Shown in pieces: positions 32,313-42,300 of a stretch of DNA of 64,000 nucleotides. Positions within the stretch are counted from its first letter, which is position 1; each line of letters starts with the position of its first letter. Source of the DNA: Pelomyxa schiedti (taxonomy: Eukaryota; Evosea; Pelobiontida; Pelomyxidae); contig JAHLWZ010000804.1 of the NCBI GenBank assembly GCA_020536535.1, positions 1 through 64,000 of the forward strand, written 5' to 3'. The notes below the pieces were generated by a model. It worked only from the letters and a program-made list of their open reading frames with translations. It searched no databases and was not told where the DNA came from. The translations under genes were made by a program, and so were the position numbers.

Positions 32313-34022
32313 ATGGGTCTGCAAGAAAGCACATGCCCACCAAATTTCGTCTGTTGCGCCATAGATTTCGGAACGTCGTACACGGGGTTCGCCTTCCGTG
32401 ATAGGCGTAAGGGCCCTCACTCGCGCGCCGTGATGTCGGATTGGGCCTCGTGCCAATTGCCCAAGACGCCCACCGAGGTTGTTCTGGACGTCGCTCCTCC
32501 CCATGCACTCATCAAGTTTGGGCACGACGCCAGAGTGTATATGAGAAATCTCGACGACGAGGTGTCGATGAAGTGTCTGCATTTCAAGGGCCCGAAGATG
32601 TTGTTGTACGAGCGTTCCAACAGATCGGAGGTTTTCAGCACGAACCAGCCGAGGGTGTCAGTTACTCTGAAGCACCTTGTCACATGCATACTTGGGCATT
32701 TGGTGGAGAAGGCACTGGCTCAGATGAACAGGGACTTCCCCACCAGAATCGAGGAAGTCAAGTGGGTTCTCACTGTTCCCGCAATATGGGACCAGTGTTC
32801 GAGGGCTTTCATGGAGGAATGCGCAACTCGGGCAGGCATTAACAACGTCATACTGGCTTTGGAGCCAGAGGCGGCTTCGGTGGCAATGAAGGACAAACTG
32901 CGCTTTTCTGTTGGAACTAAGTACATACTTGTTGATGCGGGAGGTGGTACTGTTGACATCACAGTTCATGAGACCATCAGTGACACCACTATTGTTGAAC
33001 TGCTTCGTCCATCTGGTGGCCCATGGGGATCAACCAATGTCAATTCTCATTTCTTTAAGCTCATGGAGGATGTTTTTGGGGATGATGTGATTGCCATGGC
33101 AAAGGAAGACGCTTCTGTGTTTGATCTAGAGGATGCTATTGAATCAATGAAGCTTAATCTCTGTGAAGAAGTACCAAAGATCAACATTTCAATGTATTGC
33201 ATTGCTAGGTGCCTGAAGCAGATGTCAAAGCCACCAATTCCTCAAATGATCAACAACTTCAACACATCCCATCCCACAATGGTTAATGCCAAGGGCGAGC
33301 CTCTCCTGTCCCCCCTTCAAGATCACGGAATAAGAATCGACGCATCGTTGATGAAATCCAAGATCAAGCAGCTTGCAACAGAAACGAGCAATCACATCAA
33401 GGACAATCTGTTGCCATCTCTCTCTGGAGTAACTGATGTATACCTAGTTGGTGGCCTGGCAAAGTGTCCGTATTACTACGACACCATGGTTACCTTGCTC
33501 CCGGGTCAATTGAGTGTTCATTTACCAAATGATCCCTTGGTTGCTGTTTTGGAAGGAGCAGTGATTGCTGGGGAGAAAGCTCAGTGCGTGAAAAAAAGAT
33601 GCGTGCCGTACACCTATGCAGTAAGCACAACAGATCTGGCTCCCCGGCACCCTGGAAGGCCCACATTCCTAGTTGACGGGCAGAGGCGCTGCCATGTACT
33701 TCAAACCTTAGTTAGAAGTGGAGATTTAGTTGACACTGAGAGTGAAGTTTCTCTTGCCTTCTCCCCTATCAACCCCGATCAAGACCGCATCACATTCGAT
33801 ATCTTCAAGTCCAAAAAAACAAATGTGGAATACCCTGACGACCCAGGAGTGGAATTGGTCAAAGCAGGACTGCAAGTGAATAACCTCCCCGGCGTTGGCC
33901 TCCCTGTTCAGCAACGCCCACGTGTTACACTGAAGTTCAAGTTTGCCTCCACTATCATTACTGCGCAAGCTGTGTGTCCTGGCTTTCCACCTGTCGTGGC
34001 CAAGTGGAATGAGGGCTTGTAA
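32313..34022 (+). CDS. HSPA12-like Hsp70 ATPase (copy C)
   Basis: Intronless, about 570 residues, without a vWA domain. ATP-site motifs are intact: CCAIDFGTSYTGFAFRDRR, WVLTVPAIWDQCSR, YILVDAGGGTVDITVHE, VYLVGGLAKCPYY. After the ATPase come KKRCVPYTYAVSTTDLAPRHPGRPTF and a beta-rich region ending VTLKFKFASTIITAQAVCPG. The same C-terminal region is present in copies B, H and I, so it is part of the family core. It is closest to copy I. Substrate and function are unknown. By analogy with HSPA12 the protein should bind ATP and possibly peptide or lipid ligands. Confidence 0.88.
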   Translation: MGLQESTCPPNFVCCAIDFGTSYTGFAFRDRRKGPHSRAVMSDWASCQLPKTPTEVVLDVAPPHALIKFGHDARVYMRNLDDEVSMKCLHFKGPKMLLYERSNRSEVFSTNQPRVSVTLKHLVTCILGHLVEKALAQMNRDFPTRIEEVKWVLTVPAIWDQCSRAFMEECATRAGINNVILALEPEAASVAMKDKLRFSVGTKYILVDAGGGTVDITVHETISDTTIVELLRPSGGPWGSTNVNSHFFKLMEDVFGDDVIAMAKEDASVFDLEDAIESMKLNLCEEVPKINISMYCIARCLKQMSKPPIPQMINNFNTSHPTMVNAKGEPLLSPLQDHGIRIDASLMKSKIKQLATETSNHIKDNLLPSLSGVTDVYLVGGLAKCPYYYDTMVTLLPGQLSVHLPNDPLVAVLEGAVIAGEKAQCVKKRCVPYTYAVSTTDLAPRHPGRPTFLVDGQRRCHVLQTLVRSGDLVDTESEVSLAFSPINPDQDRITFDIFKSKKTNVEYPDDPGVELVKAGLQVNNLPGVGLPVQQRPRVTLKFKFASTIITAQAVCPGFPPVVAKWNEGL

Positions 34023-34150
34023 TATAAAATACTCAATAAAAAGCCGGCGAATAAGGAGAGGCAAAGTGTGTCCCTTTGATAGGGTACACAGTTGTTCCTC
34101 TTTGTCTTCACCAACTTGAAGCTTTCGGCTTTACGTTAAAACCAACTGAA

Positions 34151-35761
34151 ATGCGGATCTCTGTACCAGCACCCACACTCACCAAAAGAGAACCACACGC
34201 ACATCCATCACGTCATCATACGGCGCACGTTGCGGCGACAAGTACAAAGTCATCATCTGCAGCGCCGACTGGGACATTAACCTTAACGCCACACAGGACC
34301 GCTAACCCTGGCCCACAAGCCACAGCGCATGCAGTTGGTCTCCGTCCCACAGCGGAGGTGACGTTCCAGCAGCCCAAACCACCGCCGACGAACTGGTTGT
34401 GCTGCTGCGCGATTGAATTTGGGTTGATATCCGCCGGCTTCGCATTTCGTGACAAACGCAAGGGGAACCCACGCGTGGTGATGGCCGAATGGAACACGCA
34501 GCTTCAGTTTCCGACTACTCCGATCGAGGCGGTAATGGACGCTGCGCCGCCCCACGCGCTCCTCAAGTTTGGTCAGGAGGCGAGAACTTTCATGCAAAAC
34601 GCAGATTCGAAGGTTTCCGGCAATGCTCTGTACTTCAAGGATCTCGGCCACCTTTGCGATGGGAAGACTGAAGTTTTCAGCACGAATCAGCCGCGCGTGT
34701 CTGTTCCTCTGAAGCACTTGGTGACGTGCATTCTCAGCCACTTGGCTCAAAAGGCTCTAGCTCAGATGAGAAGGGATTTTCCGACCGAGATGGACGACGT
34801 GAAGTGGATCATAACTACCCCTGCAATTTGGAATCAGAGTGTCAGAGATTTCATGCAAGAATGCTCATTAAAAGCTGGCATTGTGGGCGGAGTTATCATT
34901 TCTGATTCAGAGGCCGCCTCCGTTGCAGTTAAAACTCATTTTAACATTCCTATTGGAGGCATGTATATGGTGGCAGACTTAAGAGGACCTACTGCTAGCA
35001 TCACAGTTCATAAGTGCCTGGGTGATTCCGTAATTGCCGATATTTACGCTCCCTCTGTCGGCCCTTGGGGAGCAACCTTGATAAATAACTATTTCTTTCA
35101 GCTTATGACAGATATATTTGGAGATGATGTGCTGGCCAAGGCGAAAGAAGACCCTGGTATGTCTGACTTAGAGGAGGAAATCGAGGTCGCTAAGCTCACC
35201 CTCTCCGATTCTGTCCCAAAGGTCAACATCCCAATGGACTGTATTGTTAGCACCCTTCTACAGATGGCAAAGCCACCATTTACGCAAGTAGTCAATAACT
35301 TCAGCGCATCCAATCCCAAAATGGTCGATTCTACTGGTGCTCCTCTTATTTGTACATTTAAACACAAATTAAGAATAGACACATCACTGATCAAATCCAA
35401 GATTGAGGCACTTGCAGCAGAAATGAGTAATCACATCGACGCCAAATTGTTGCCCTCTCTACCAGGGGTCAAAGTTGTTTATCTTGTTGGTGGTAGTGAA
35501 TGTGAGCGGTATCGGATAGCCATGGCCATCAAGCTTGCTGGAAAACTGGAGATTGTGTCTCAATTGCCTCTGACACTTGTTTTAGAAGGAGCAGTACTTC
35601 ACGGGGAGAGGTCATGGTCTGTGAAAAAAGAATACCCAACCCCACACATAACAACTATCCCTGAACGTATTCCAATGCACACTGTGTCAATATGTACTAG
35701 GCATGTACTGAAAGAAGGACCGAGCCCAGAAAAAGACCGCCCTAAAGTAGCAATACGTTAA
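34151..35761 (+). CDS. Degenerate Hsp70-like protein (copy D), ATP site lost
   Basis: Same family as C and I but altered at every ATP-site motif. Phosphate 1 reads CCAIEFGLISAGFAFRD (Asp to Glu, GTS to GLI). Phosphate 2 reads VADLRGPTASITVHK, so the DAGGGTVDI glycines and aspartates are gone. The adenosine site reads VYLVGGSECERYR. The C-terminus departs from the family after VKK and stops about 110 residues early. The frame itself is fully open and the N-terminus has a new Pro/Ala/Thr-rich leader. It is thus either a young pseudogene or a pseudo-ATPase kept for binding. Start chosen at MRISVPAP; an in-frame upstream ATG at 34076 is possible. Confidence 0.75.
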   Translation: MRISVPAPTLTKREPHAHPSRHHTAHVAATSTKSSSAAPTGTLTLTPHRTANPGPQATAHAVGLRPTAEVTFQQPKPPPTNWLCCCAIEFGLISAGFAFRDKRKGNPRVVMAEWNTQLQFPTTPIEAVMDAAPPHALLKFGQEARTFMQNADSKVSGNALYFKDLGHLCDGKTEVFSTNQPRVSVPLKHLVTCILSHLAQKALAQMRRDFPTEMDDVKWIITTPAIWNQSVRDFMQECSLKAGIVGGVIISDSEAASVAVKTHFNIPIGGMYMVADLRGPTASITVHKCLGDSVIADIYAPSVGPWGATLINNYFFQLMTDIFGDDVLAKAKEDPGMSDLEEEIEVAKLTLSDSVPKVNIPMDCIVSTLLQMAKPPFTQVVNNFSASNPKMVDSTGAPLICTFKHKLRIDTSLIKSKIEALAAEMSNHIDAKLLPSLPGVKVVYLVGGSECERYRIAMAIKLAGKLEIVSQLPLTLVLEGAVLHGERSWSVKKEYPTPHITTIPERIPMHTVSICTRHVLKEGPSPEKDRPKVAIR

Positions 35762-35793
35762 ACAAGTAGGGAAATCTAACCCTTTCACAGAAT

Positions 35794-37990
35794 ATGGAGG
35801 AGCTCACACAAATTCTGGCCAGGGAGAAGCTAGAAAAAGACAAAATGGAGCATGCATTTGATGACTTGAAGAAAGACCATGAGAAGATAAAGATTGAGCT
35901 GGCCCGTTTGAAGGCACAACATAATGATCAGTCACTAAGTAAGTCTTCCTTCAGGTGGAAAAATTCCACTTTCTGTTTTGCTTATTTTTTCAAGATCTTC
36001 CCCTGTTCACTAATGCGTCGTTGTTTGTGCTGTCTTCTCCTCATTTGGAACGAAGTATGGAAAGCGCTATCTTTTCGGCTCTTCCAACTCCTTGTGGGCC
36101 CCATCAGATCGACTTGTACAAATTAGTCAGCACACAGAAGGAATACACTGGAAAAATATCAGTGACTCAGCCAGAGTACATATATAGGGAAGTTCTTACC
36201 ACCAACCTGTACCGTGCACTGGGGGTCAAAGCAGCAAAAGCCACGTTGTCACGTTTTAATATTGCCAGCCCTATTTCACGGGACGTCTCAGAACCTAGGT
36301 TTGCCAGTATGACCAAGAAAGTGACACCATTTTATGCGCTTGGCACAGAGTTTGTGCAGAAATTAATGCTACAAAACACAAGGACCACGCCTGTCACCAT
36401 CACTGCACCATACAGGGGTTACTTGCAACTGCCACAGCTTACTGTGGAGGGTCTATGGAAGCTAGCTGCTGTGGCAAAATGGTTCGGTGATACAAACTTT
36501 CTTGGCTGTTCCGGAGACTCTGCAGGATTCAAAGTAATCATGAGAAATCAAAGAACCGGTGATATAGAATCAGTGGCGAGCATCAAGAAAATATTCTCTA
36601 ATTCGAGTGGCGGGGAAATCACGCCCCAAAGCCACCCAACTAAAGGATTTCAGATGAAGGACATCACCTTTGGCTCCGACAACCAGTACATACCCTTCCG
36701 GAGTCTCTGTTCCCTGGAGAGAGATGAATTCCTCAGTACAGTTCGTGAAATTATTCAGATGTCTGAAGGTGATATCACTTCACTGGTACTGACCAAGGCA
36801 TGTCTAATACCTGTGACAACAGCCAATACTCCTGGTGAGATCATCGCCGTGAAAGAAGTTGTGGATCGATCCGTAATAGCATCTCTCATTTCCAGGCAGC
36901 AGGAACTAAGAGAGATATACCATGACGAACTGTTCAAGGATCAAATACTAGTCACAAGATCTATTATTCCAAATCTAGCATCCCCAAATCCACCTCCCCA
37001 AAAGACAAGCGCTAATACAAGAGTGAGGCCCCTCCCTCCCATCCCTCTCCCACCTGTGTCTCTTTTCACACTGAAGCCTGAGACTTCACATGAAACGTCA
37101 GTTACCGACAGTAAGCGCACGCAGCCCGAAACCCCTGCCATAAACAATACATCACCATCCAGCACAAGCAAGAGAAACGATGACGAAAAAAGCTCTCGGC
37201 AATCAGTGGTTCTCAGCTTTTCAATGTCACCTGCCCCCAAATTTTCTCAAATAGAACTCGGACATTCACCAATTTGGCCGCAACCGGCTTCTCAATTTTC
37301 ATTATCTGGATATCGACCCCAGATTGCAGCTCCTTGTCAAGATAACTCTCTTGGAGTGATGCTTCAACCTTATGTGTCTTTGGCAAGTGCCAAGAAACTA
37401 GACGTAGATTCTCTTCCACCTGCCCCATTCCCACTACCAGTTGAAATGTGGCGCCATCAGTCGTATGACGACATCGCCCTCCTGTGGGAAAACCTCCGTA
37501 ATGTAAGTGTCACTTCAAAATTGTCACTAATTATCTTGTACAGGACATGATAAACGTTGCACTGGATGTTCTCCCATCCATGGGACTTTGCAGTCCTACT
37601 GAGAAAGCTCAATTCGTGAAGCGCATTTGGGACTTTTTCCACAACAAAACCGTGACTCTGTTAGAGCAACAGCAAAAGGGGCAATCTCCAGAAGGGGATA
37701 TCGTCCAAGCATCAGTTGTCTCTTTCACGAGCCAATTGCGTGGACTCAACACCCAGGACACCAGCGTAATGGGTGACTTGTGTGAACTCATTTTGAACCT
37801 CTGCTTTTGCACTGTGGGGCGGGATGGCTTCTGGCTCACATACCCACAAGTTGGTGACACATACAACTCACAAGAAATGGAGCCATTTCTTTTTGACCAA
37901 GGAACTGCTGGTACAGTCGCACTCTGTGTGATCCCTGAGGTTCATTGTGCCCCAAGAGGCAGTGTGCCTGCCCTTGTTCTCCTCGAGTAA
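35794..37990 (+). CDS. Domain X protein E with coiled coil and kinase-like middle region
   Basis: Three exons. Exon 1 is a coiled coil (LAREKLEKDKMEHAFDDLKK). Exon 2 (from about 35995) encodes about 500 residues. Its first half has YREVLTTNLYRALGVKAAK, LQLPQLTVEGLWKLAAVAKW, FGDTNFLGCSGDSAGF, SVASIKKIF and MKDITFGSD. The layout (variable helix, GD..F....G.NAGF-like loop, later D/F strand) faintly recalls HipA or lipid-kinase folds; this is inference only. A Pro/Ser/Thr linker follows. After an intron (about 37504-37544) comes domain X (DMINVALDVL, KAQFVKRIWDF, CELILNLCF, ALCVIPEV). It lies just downstream of copy D. Confidence 0.7.
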
Positions 37991-38057
37991 AAAACAATTG
38001 TGCTGGTGTTTTTTTTCAAGGAACGGTACTGGTGTTCAAGTGGAAATATTGACCAAC

Positions 38058-39195
38058 ATGGGTCACAGGTGCAGCACAGCATTCGCCGTAGAACCAGAAA
38101 ACAGCAGAGTTCAACCGGCACAAAAACACGGCGATCCTTCCACTTTGCAGGTTGCATCAGCCGCACCCCAGTCTGCACAAACCGACTGTCCCCGCGCCCC
38201 CACTGATCGTCACCGCCACTACCACTACCACGATCGCGACCACGACCACGGCCACCACCGCCATCGGCACGGGCACGGGCACGAACACGGGTCCAAGGAG
38301 CGAGTTGGAGCAGAGGACCGACACGGCAACAGCCGCAAGCATCAAGGCCATAACCAACATCGCCGTGGCCATCGGAAAGAACCAACATGTCTGTCTTCTC
38401 GCTGCTCCTATTCTAGTCGTAGCGTTCGTGTCCCTGTCCACAAGCACATCAAAAAACCCTTGCCGCGGCAGCATCGGCGGAGAACGCGAGGCCTCTGGTA
38501 TCACGTCACTCCGGTGGCGCCGCACGAGGTGGACCTCAGACACAGTGCGCTGATAAATGTGTGCGCCTTTGTGCCGCCCACAATCCCCGTACTGCTCACA
38601 ATTTACCCCAAAAACCATGCAGATATTTGTTAACTTCGTGGTGGATGACCTCGACGACATGGAGAAGGACTGCAGGAAGCAAGCACACTTTTGCCGGAAA
38701 ATGTGGAATCTGTGTACCTCTGTTGGACTCGACACTGCCAGACATTCCACCAGTAATCAACCGTACACATCATCCACAGCTACAAGCACAAGCACAAGCG
38801 ACAAACACAAGGAACAAGAGGAGCCGCTTGGACAAGAGCAGCTCGAGACACTCAGTCACCGTGTTCTGTCAGATTTGCATCTGCCAATCACGAAGCAGAG
38901 GACCCAGCTCTGTGCTGCTATGATCTCCCTTTGTGTTCAGGTATATATCTCAACAGATATGTTCTCGTTCTGGGAGCCATCTGAAGGCACTGTGCTACCG
39001 GCAGTGGCTCCTTTTGATGTAGAGGTGTTTCCTTCTGTATGTCTAAACATATGTTCTTTGCTGTGCACTAACATTTCAAAGCAAAGCTGGGATGAAACTC
39101 GAAGGTTGGGTGTCGATTTTCATGTAATTCCTGGGCTGTGCTTCCAGGGCAACAACAGAAAAACTAAACCCATTGTATTTGTCAAGTATTTGTAA
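38058..39195 (+). CDS. Domain X protein F with His-rich N-terminal region
   Basis: Starts MGHRCSTAFAVEPE, again Met-Gly with a nearby Cys, so acylation is possible. A His/Arg/Asp-rich stretch follows (about residues 50-80, for example HYHDRDHDHGHHRHRH), which could bind metal. PHEVDLRHSALIN precedes an intron (about 38554-38617). Domain X runs IFVNFVVDDL, QAHFCRKMW, LCAAMISLCVQ, EVFPS, second intron (about 39037-39081), then VDFHVIPGLC and PIVFVKYL. The part before the intron matches protein A (AAYEVIPRHKALHN), so A and F are paralogs that differ mainly in the region between the acylation site and that segment. It converges on gene G. Confidence 0.7.
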
Positions 39196-39313
39196 TCTGT
39201 AAATAGAAAAAAAACTTTTTGTTATGTGTAACGGTTAAACTTGGTCCAAGAAAACCACTGCCTTTTGGTTTGCAAAACCAGGCAGTACACACATCAGCAC
39301 TGTGCCAGACTCG

Positions 39314-42300
39314 CTAGCCGGCTGTGACAAGAATCACCTTCAGAAAGAGAAAAGAGGGAGAACATACAGCGTATTGAGGGAAAATTTGCATTATCGAACC
39401 ATCAAATTCAGAACCCGGCACGACAGATTGAGGGCTGTAAACTGTTCCAGTACTACTATTTTGTGGGAAACAGTTCACACATAGTTTTAGAGCTTCCTTG
39501 CATATGGGTTGAAAGCAACTGTGAAGTTTTGTAGCCTTGTCAAGAAGCTTCTTGGCAGTGTGGTTCAGCATGGCGTCATCGATGCAGTATCCATAGTTTG
39601 TGCTCAGGCTCTTACTCATATCAAAGCAGTGCGCCCACATTTCCTTGCAGAGCTCGGCCTGTTTCATTGGTTCCGGGTGGTATTTAGAAAGGGTGTCCAG
39701 CACAAAGTTGGTAAAGACAGTTTCGAAGAAACACTTGGCGCTTGTCACAAGTTCATGAGGATGAGGAGGAGCTCGAGTCGGAACAATTGGGATGGAGGGA
39801 GTGGGGCACAGTGTTAATGCCGGAGATGCGGGGATTAGCTTTGTCAATCTCTCCACCTCAGCTTTCAGTTGCGAGACTTCTTTTTCCTTTTCACGCAATT
39901 CGTTCCCCTGTGTTTCCAGTGATTTCTCCAGTTCCTCCACACGAGTTTTCAAGGCAGTACTATCTGTTTGCGTGCTGAGCTCAATGGCGGGCGTAGGAGC
40001 GATAATGGGAGGCTGAGTAAGAACTCTGACAAGGCGTTCAGTTACAACTGTGGTGTTTTCTTGAACGTATAAGGAGAAACGCTTATTAAAGGCTGATGTT
40101 CTCTTCTCAACTTCAGTTTGCAGTTCTATTATCAGATTGTTTAGAGACTCCTCATTAAACATAGATGTTCCAGTCTCAACGTGATTTTGTTCCAAGAGTA
40201 GAAATTTTTTTTGAATGTCTTGCTTGAACTCAAGTGCTTTACTTAGCAACTTCTTGCTTTCTATCTCCAGTGCTGTTCTCTGCTCAAGAATCTCAGGTAG
40301 AGCATTCCCAAATTCGGCAGGAGTTTGCAGTAAATAGATGGAATTTGTTAGCCATATTATGGCTTCCAAACAGAGCACATTCAAGTCTCTCACAAGTTCT
40401 TCTTTGTCTTCTTCTTCCTTCAGCAGAGTTTCAAGTGCAATTCTTCGGTTTTTTCCATCTCTGTTTAGCATTTTATATGCTTGTAACACATCGTTGAAAG
40501 AACTTTTCACTGCCTAATAATGGCGTGGGAACGAACAGGGAAAAAAAAAAAGCGTGAACCTCAGATCCACGAAAGTTATCATGAATCAGAGCTTGAAACT
40601 TTGTAGTTACCCCATTTAGTGAGAAAGTCTTTATCTCCTCTGCAATTCGCCATTCTTGGTTGATCTACACGAAAAAAGACTTAAAAACTGAGAGTGATGT
40701 GTGACTGAGACCTGCTCATGAACGGCACACAAGGAAAGATTTTGAGAAATGGGCCTTTGTGATCTTGCAGCACACCAGGATCGTATCCTCTCAGCTTCAG
40801 CAACAAACTCTTTATGGACGGCATCAAGACGTTGTTGTCTACAGGGAGAATGAAAAACGGATATAGAATCATAGCACTAACTTTTGACTTTCCTGTCTAA
40901 GTTCCAGCAACCGTGAGTTCACGAATGAGCCCATTTCAGACCACATGGTCTCAATCTCAGATTTTGTTATCGACAGTGGCATGACAGGTGGAAGAGGGTC
41001 AAGGCCGGTAGTCAATAAGTCGAAAAGAGCTATAATTTGCGTTTTTTCGGCAAGTTTTTTTTGCTGTGTTAGACTGAAAGTCCGGAAGGGTTCATCCAAA
41101 CAATGAGCACCTTGAAGTGGGTCGAAATGTAATAGCTGGAATCGTTTCACTTCTTCTTTTATCCAGTTCTTCAACTATTCCATTGTAAACAAAGTAAAAA
41201 CAAGAGAGCAGTCACCTACCGCTGAAGACGAACTGGAATAGAACTCCGCAAGTGAGAACTGCATAGACTTCCACCACTCGGTAAATTCTTGAAAGAGGGT
41301 ATTGTATTCCTCTAACTGTCTAGTTGTTTTTGAACTGCTTATCTCAGTATCTTGGCTTTGGATCTCCTGGGCGAGGCTCTCCAGGTCTCTGATTTGACCG
41401 TATAGAACCCGTGATTGCTCTATACAATCCCGAGCACATCCAGTACTACTTTCAGAGAGCTCACGAGTAATAAACTTGTAAGATGAATTTCGGGTGAGCC
41501 CTCTCAGTGCTTCCTTTCTGAGTGCTACTGCTTCAGTATACTTCGTGCACCTTACAACGAAGCCCGAGATCATCGAGCACTTCTTCTGACTCTCTGTTAT
41601 TGTGTATGTTAATTTGTTGAACCACTCGGTGACCTCTTGTTTCTCTTCGCATAAGGCAGCTAGGGCGTTTGGGGGGTTCACTACTATTTTCGGCAAAATG
41701 TTATCCAGCTCTGCAATTGTTTTGGCGGCATCTGCTTTAGCTTCCTCAATACTCTTCAGTTTGCGGGTTGCCTCATCTAAACTGACGCTAAATATAGGCT
41801 GATTAATAGTTGATATCGTGTCTCTGACCCTCTGGCAGAATGTAGTAGATTTTGCATGATAGGCATGTAAGGCTTCATTAGAGCTTTCCCTTACCAGAGC
41901 TCGTGCAAGCTCTTGGGCTTTCTCAGTTTTCAACTTGTGAAGAGCTTGCCATTGACTTTTTAGGCCCAATAGTATGCTTTGAACTTCCTGGCCACAATTA
42001 AGTCATCGTAATGCATATTAAAAGAAAACTGTCCACCTGTTTTTTGCTGAAATCACTTGCAACCAAGCGTAGATATGCACTTTCTGCTGCAAGTACTTTT
42101 TTTTCACATTCAGGCCATTCCATTTCAATTCGACTCATTGATTGCTCCTGAGTAATAATTAGACCCTTAAACCAGGAGCAGTTACCTGTTCCTGTGCTTC
42201 TTTCAATGAACTTATTTCTCTAAAAGAGGAAAGTGCTTTCTGAGTATGTACAATGCTCTTTTCAAGCTCAGTTACTGATGTGGAAAAAATTATATACTCT

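Noticed and set aside
38157-38750. Minus-strand frame of 197 residues over gene F
   Set aside because: It is antisense to the His-rich and domain X coding sequence; the Val-rich tract is the complement of His/Asp codons.
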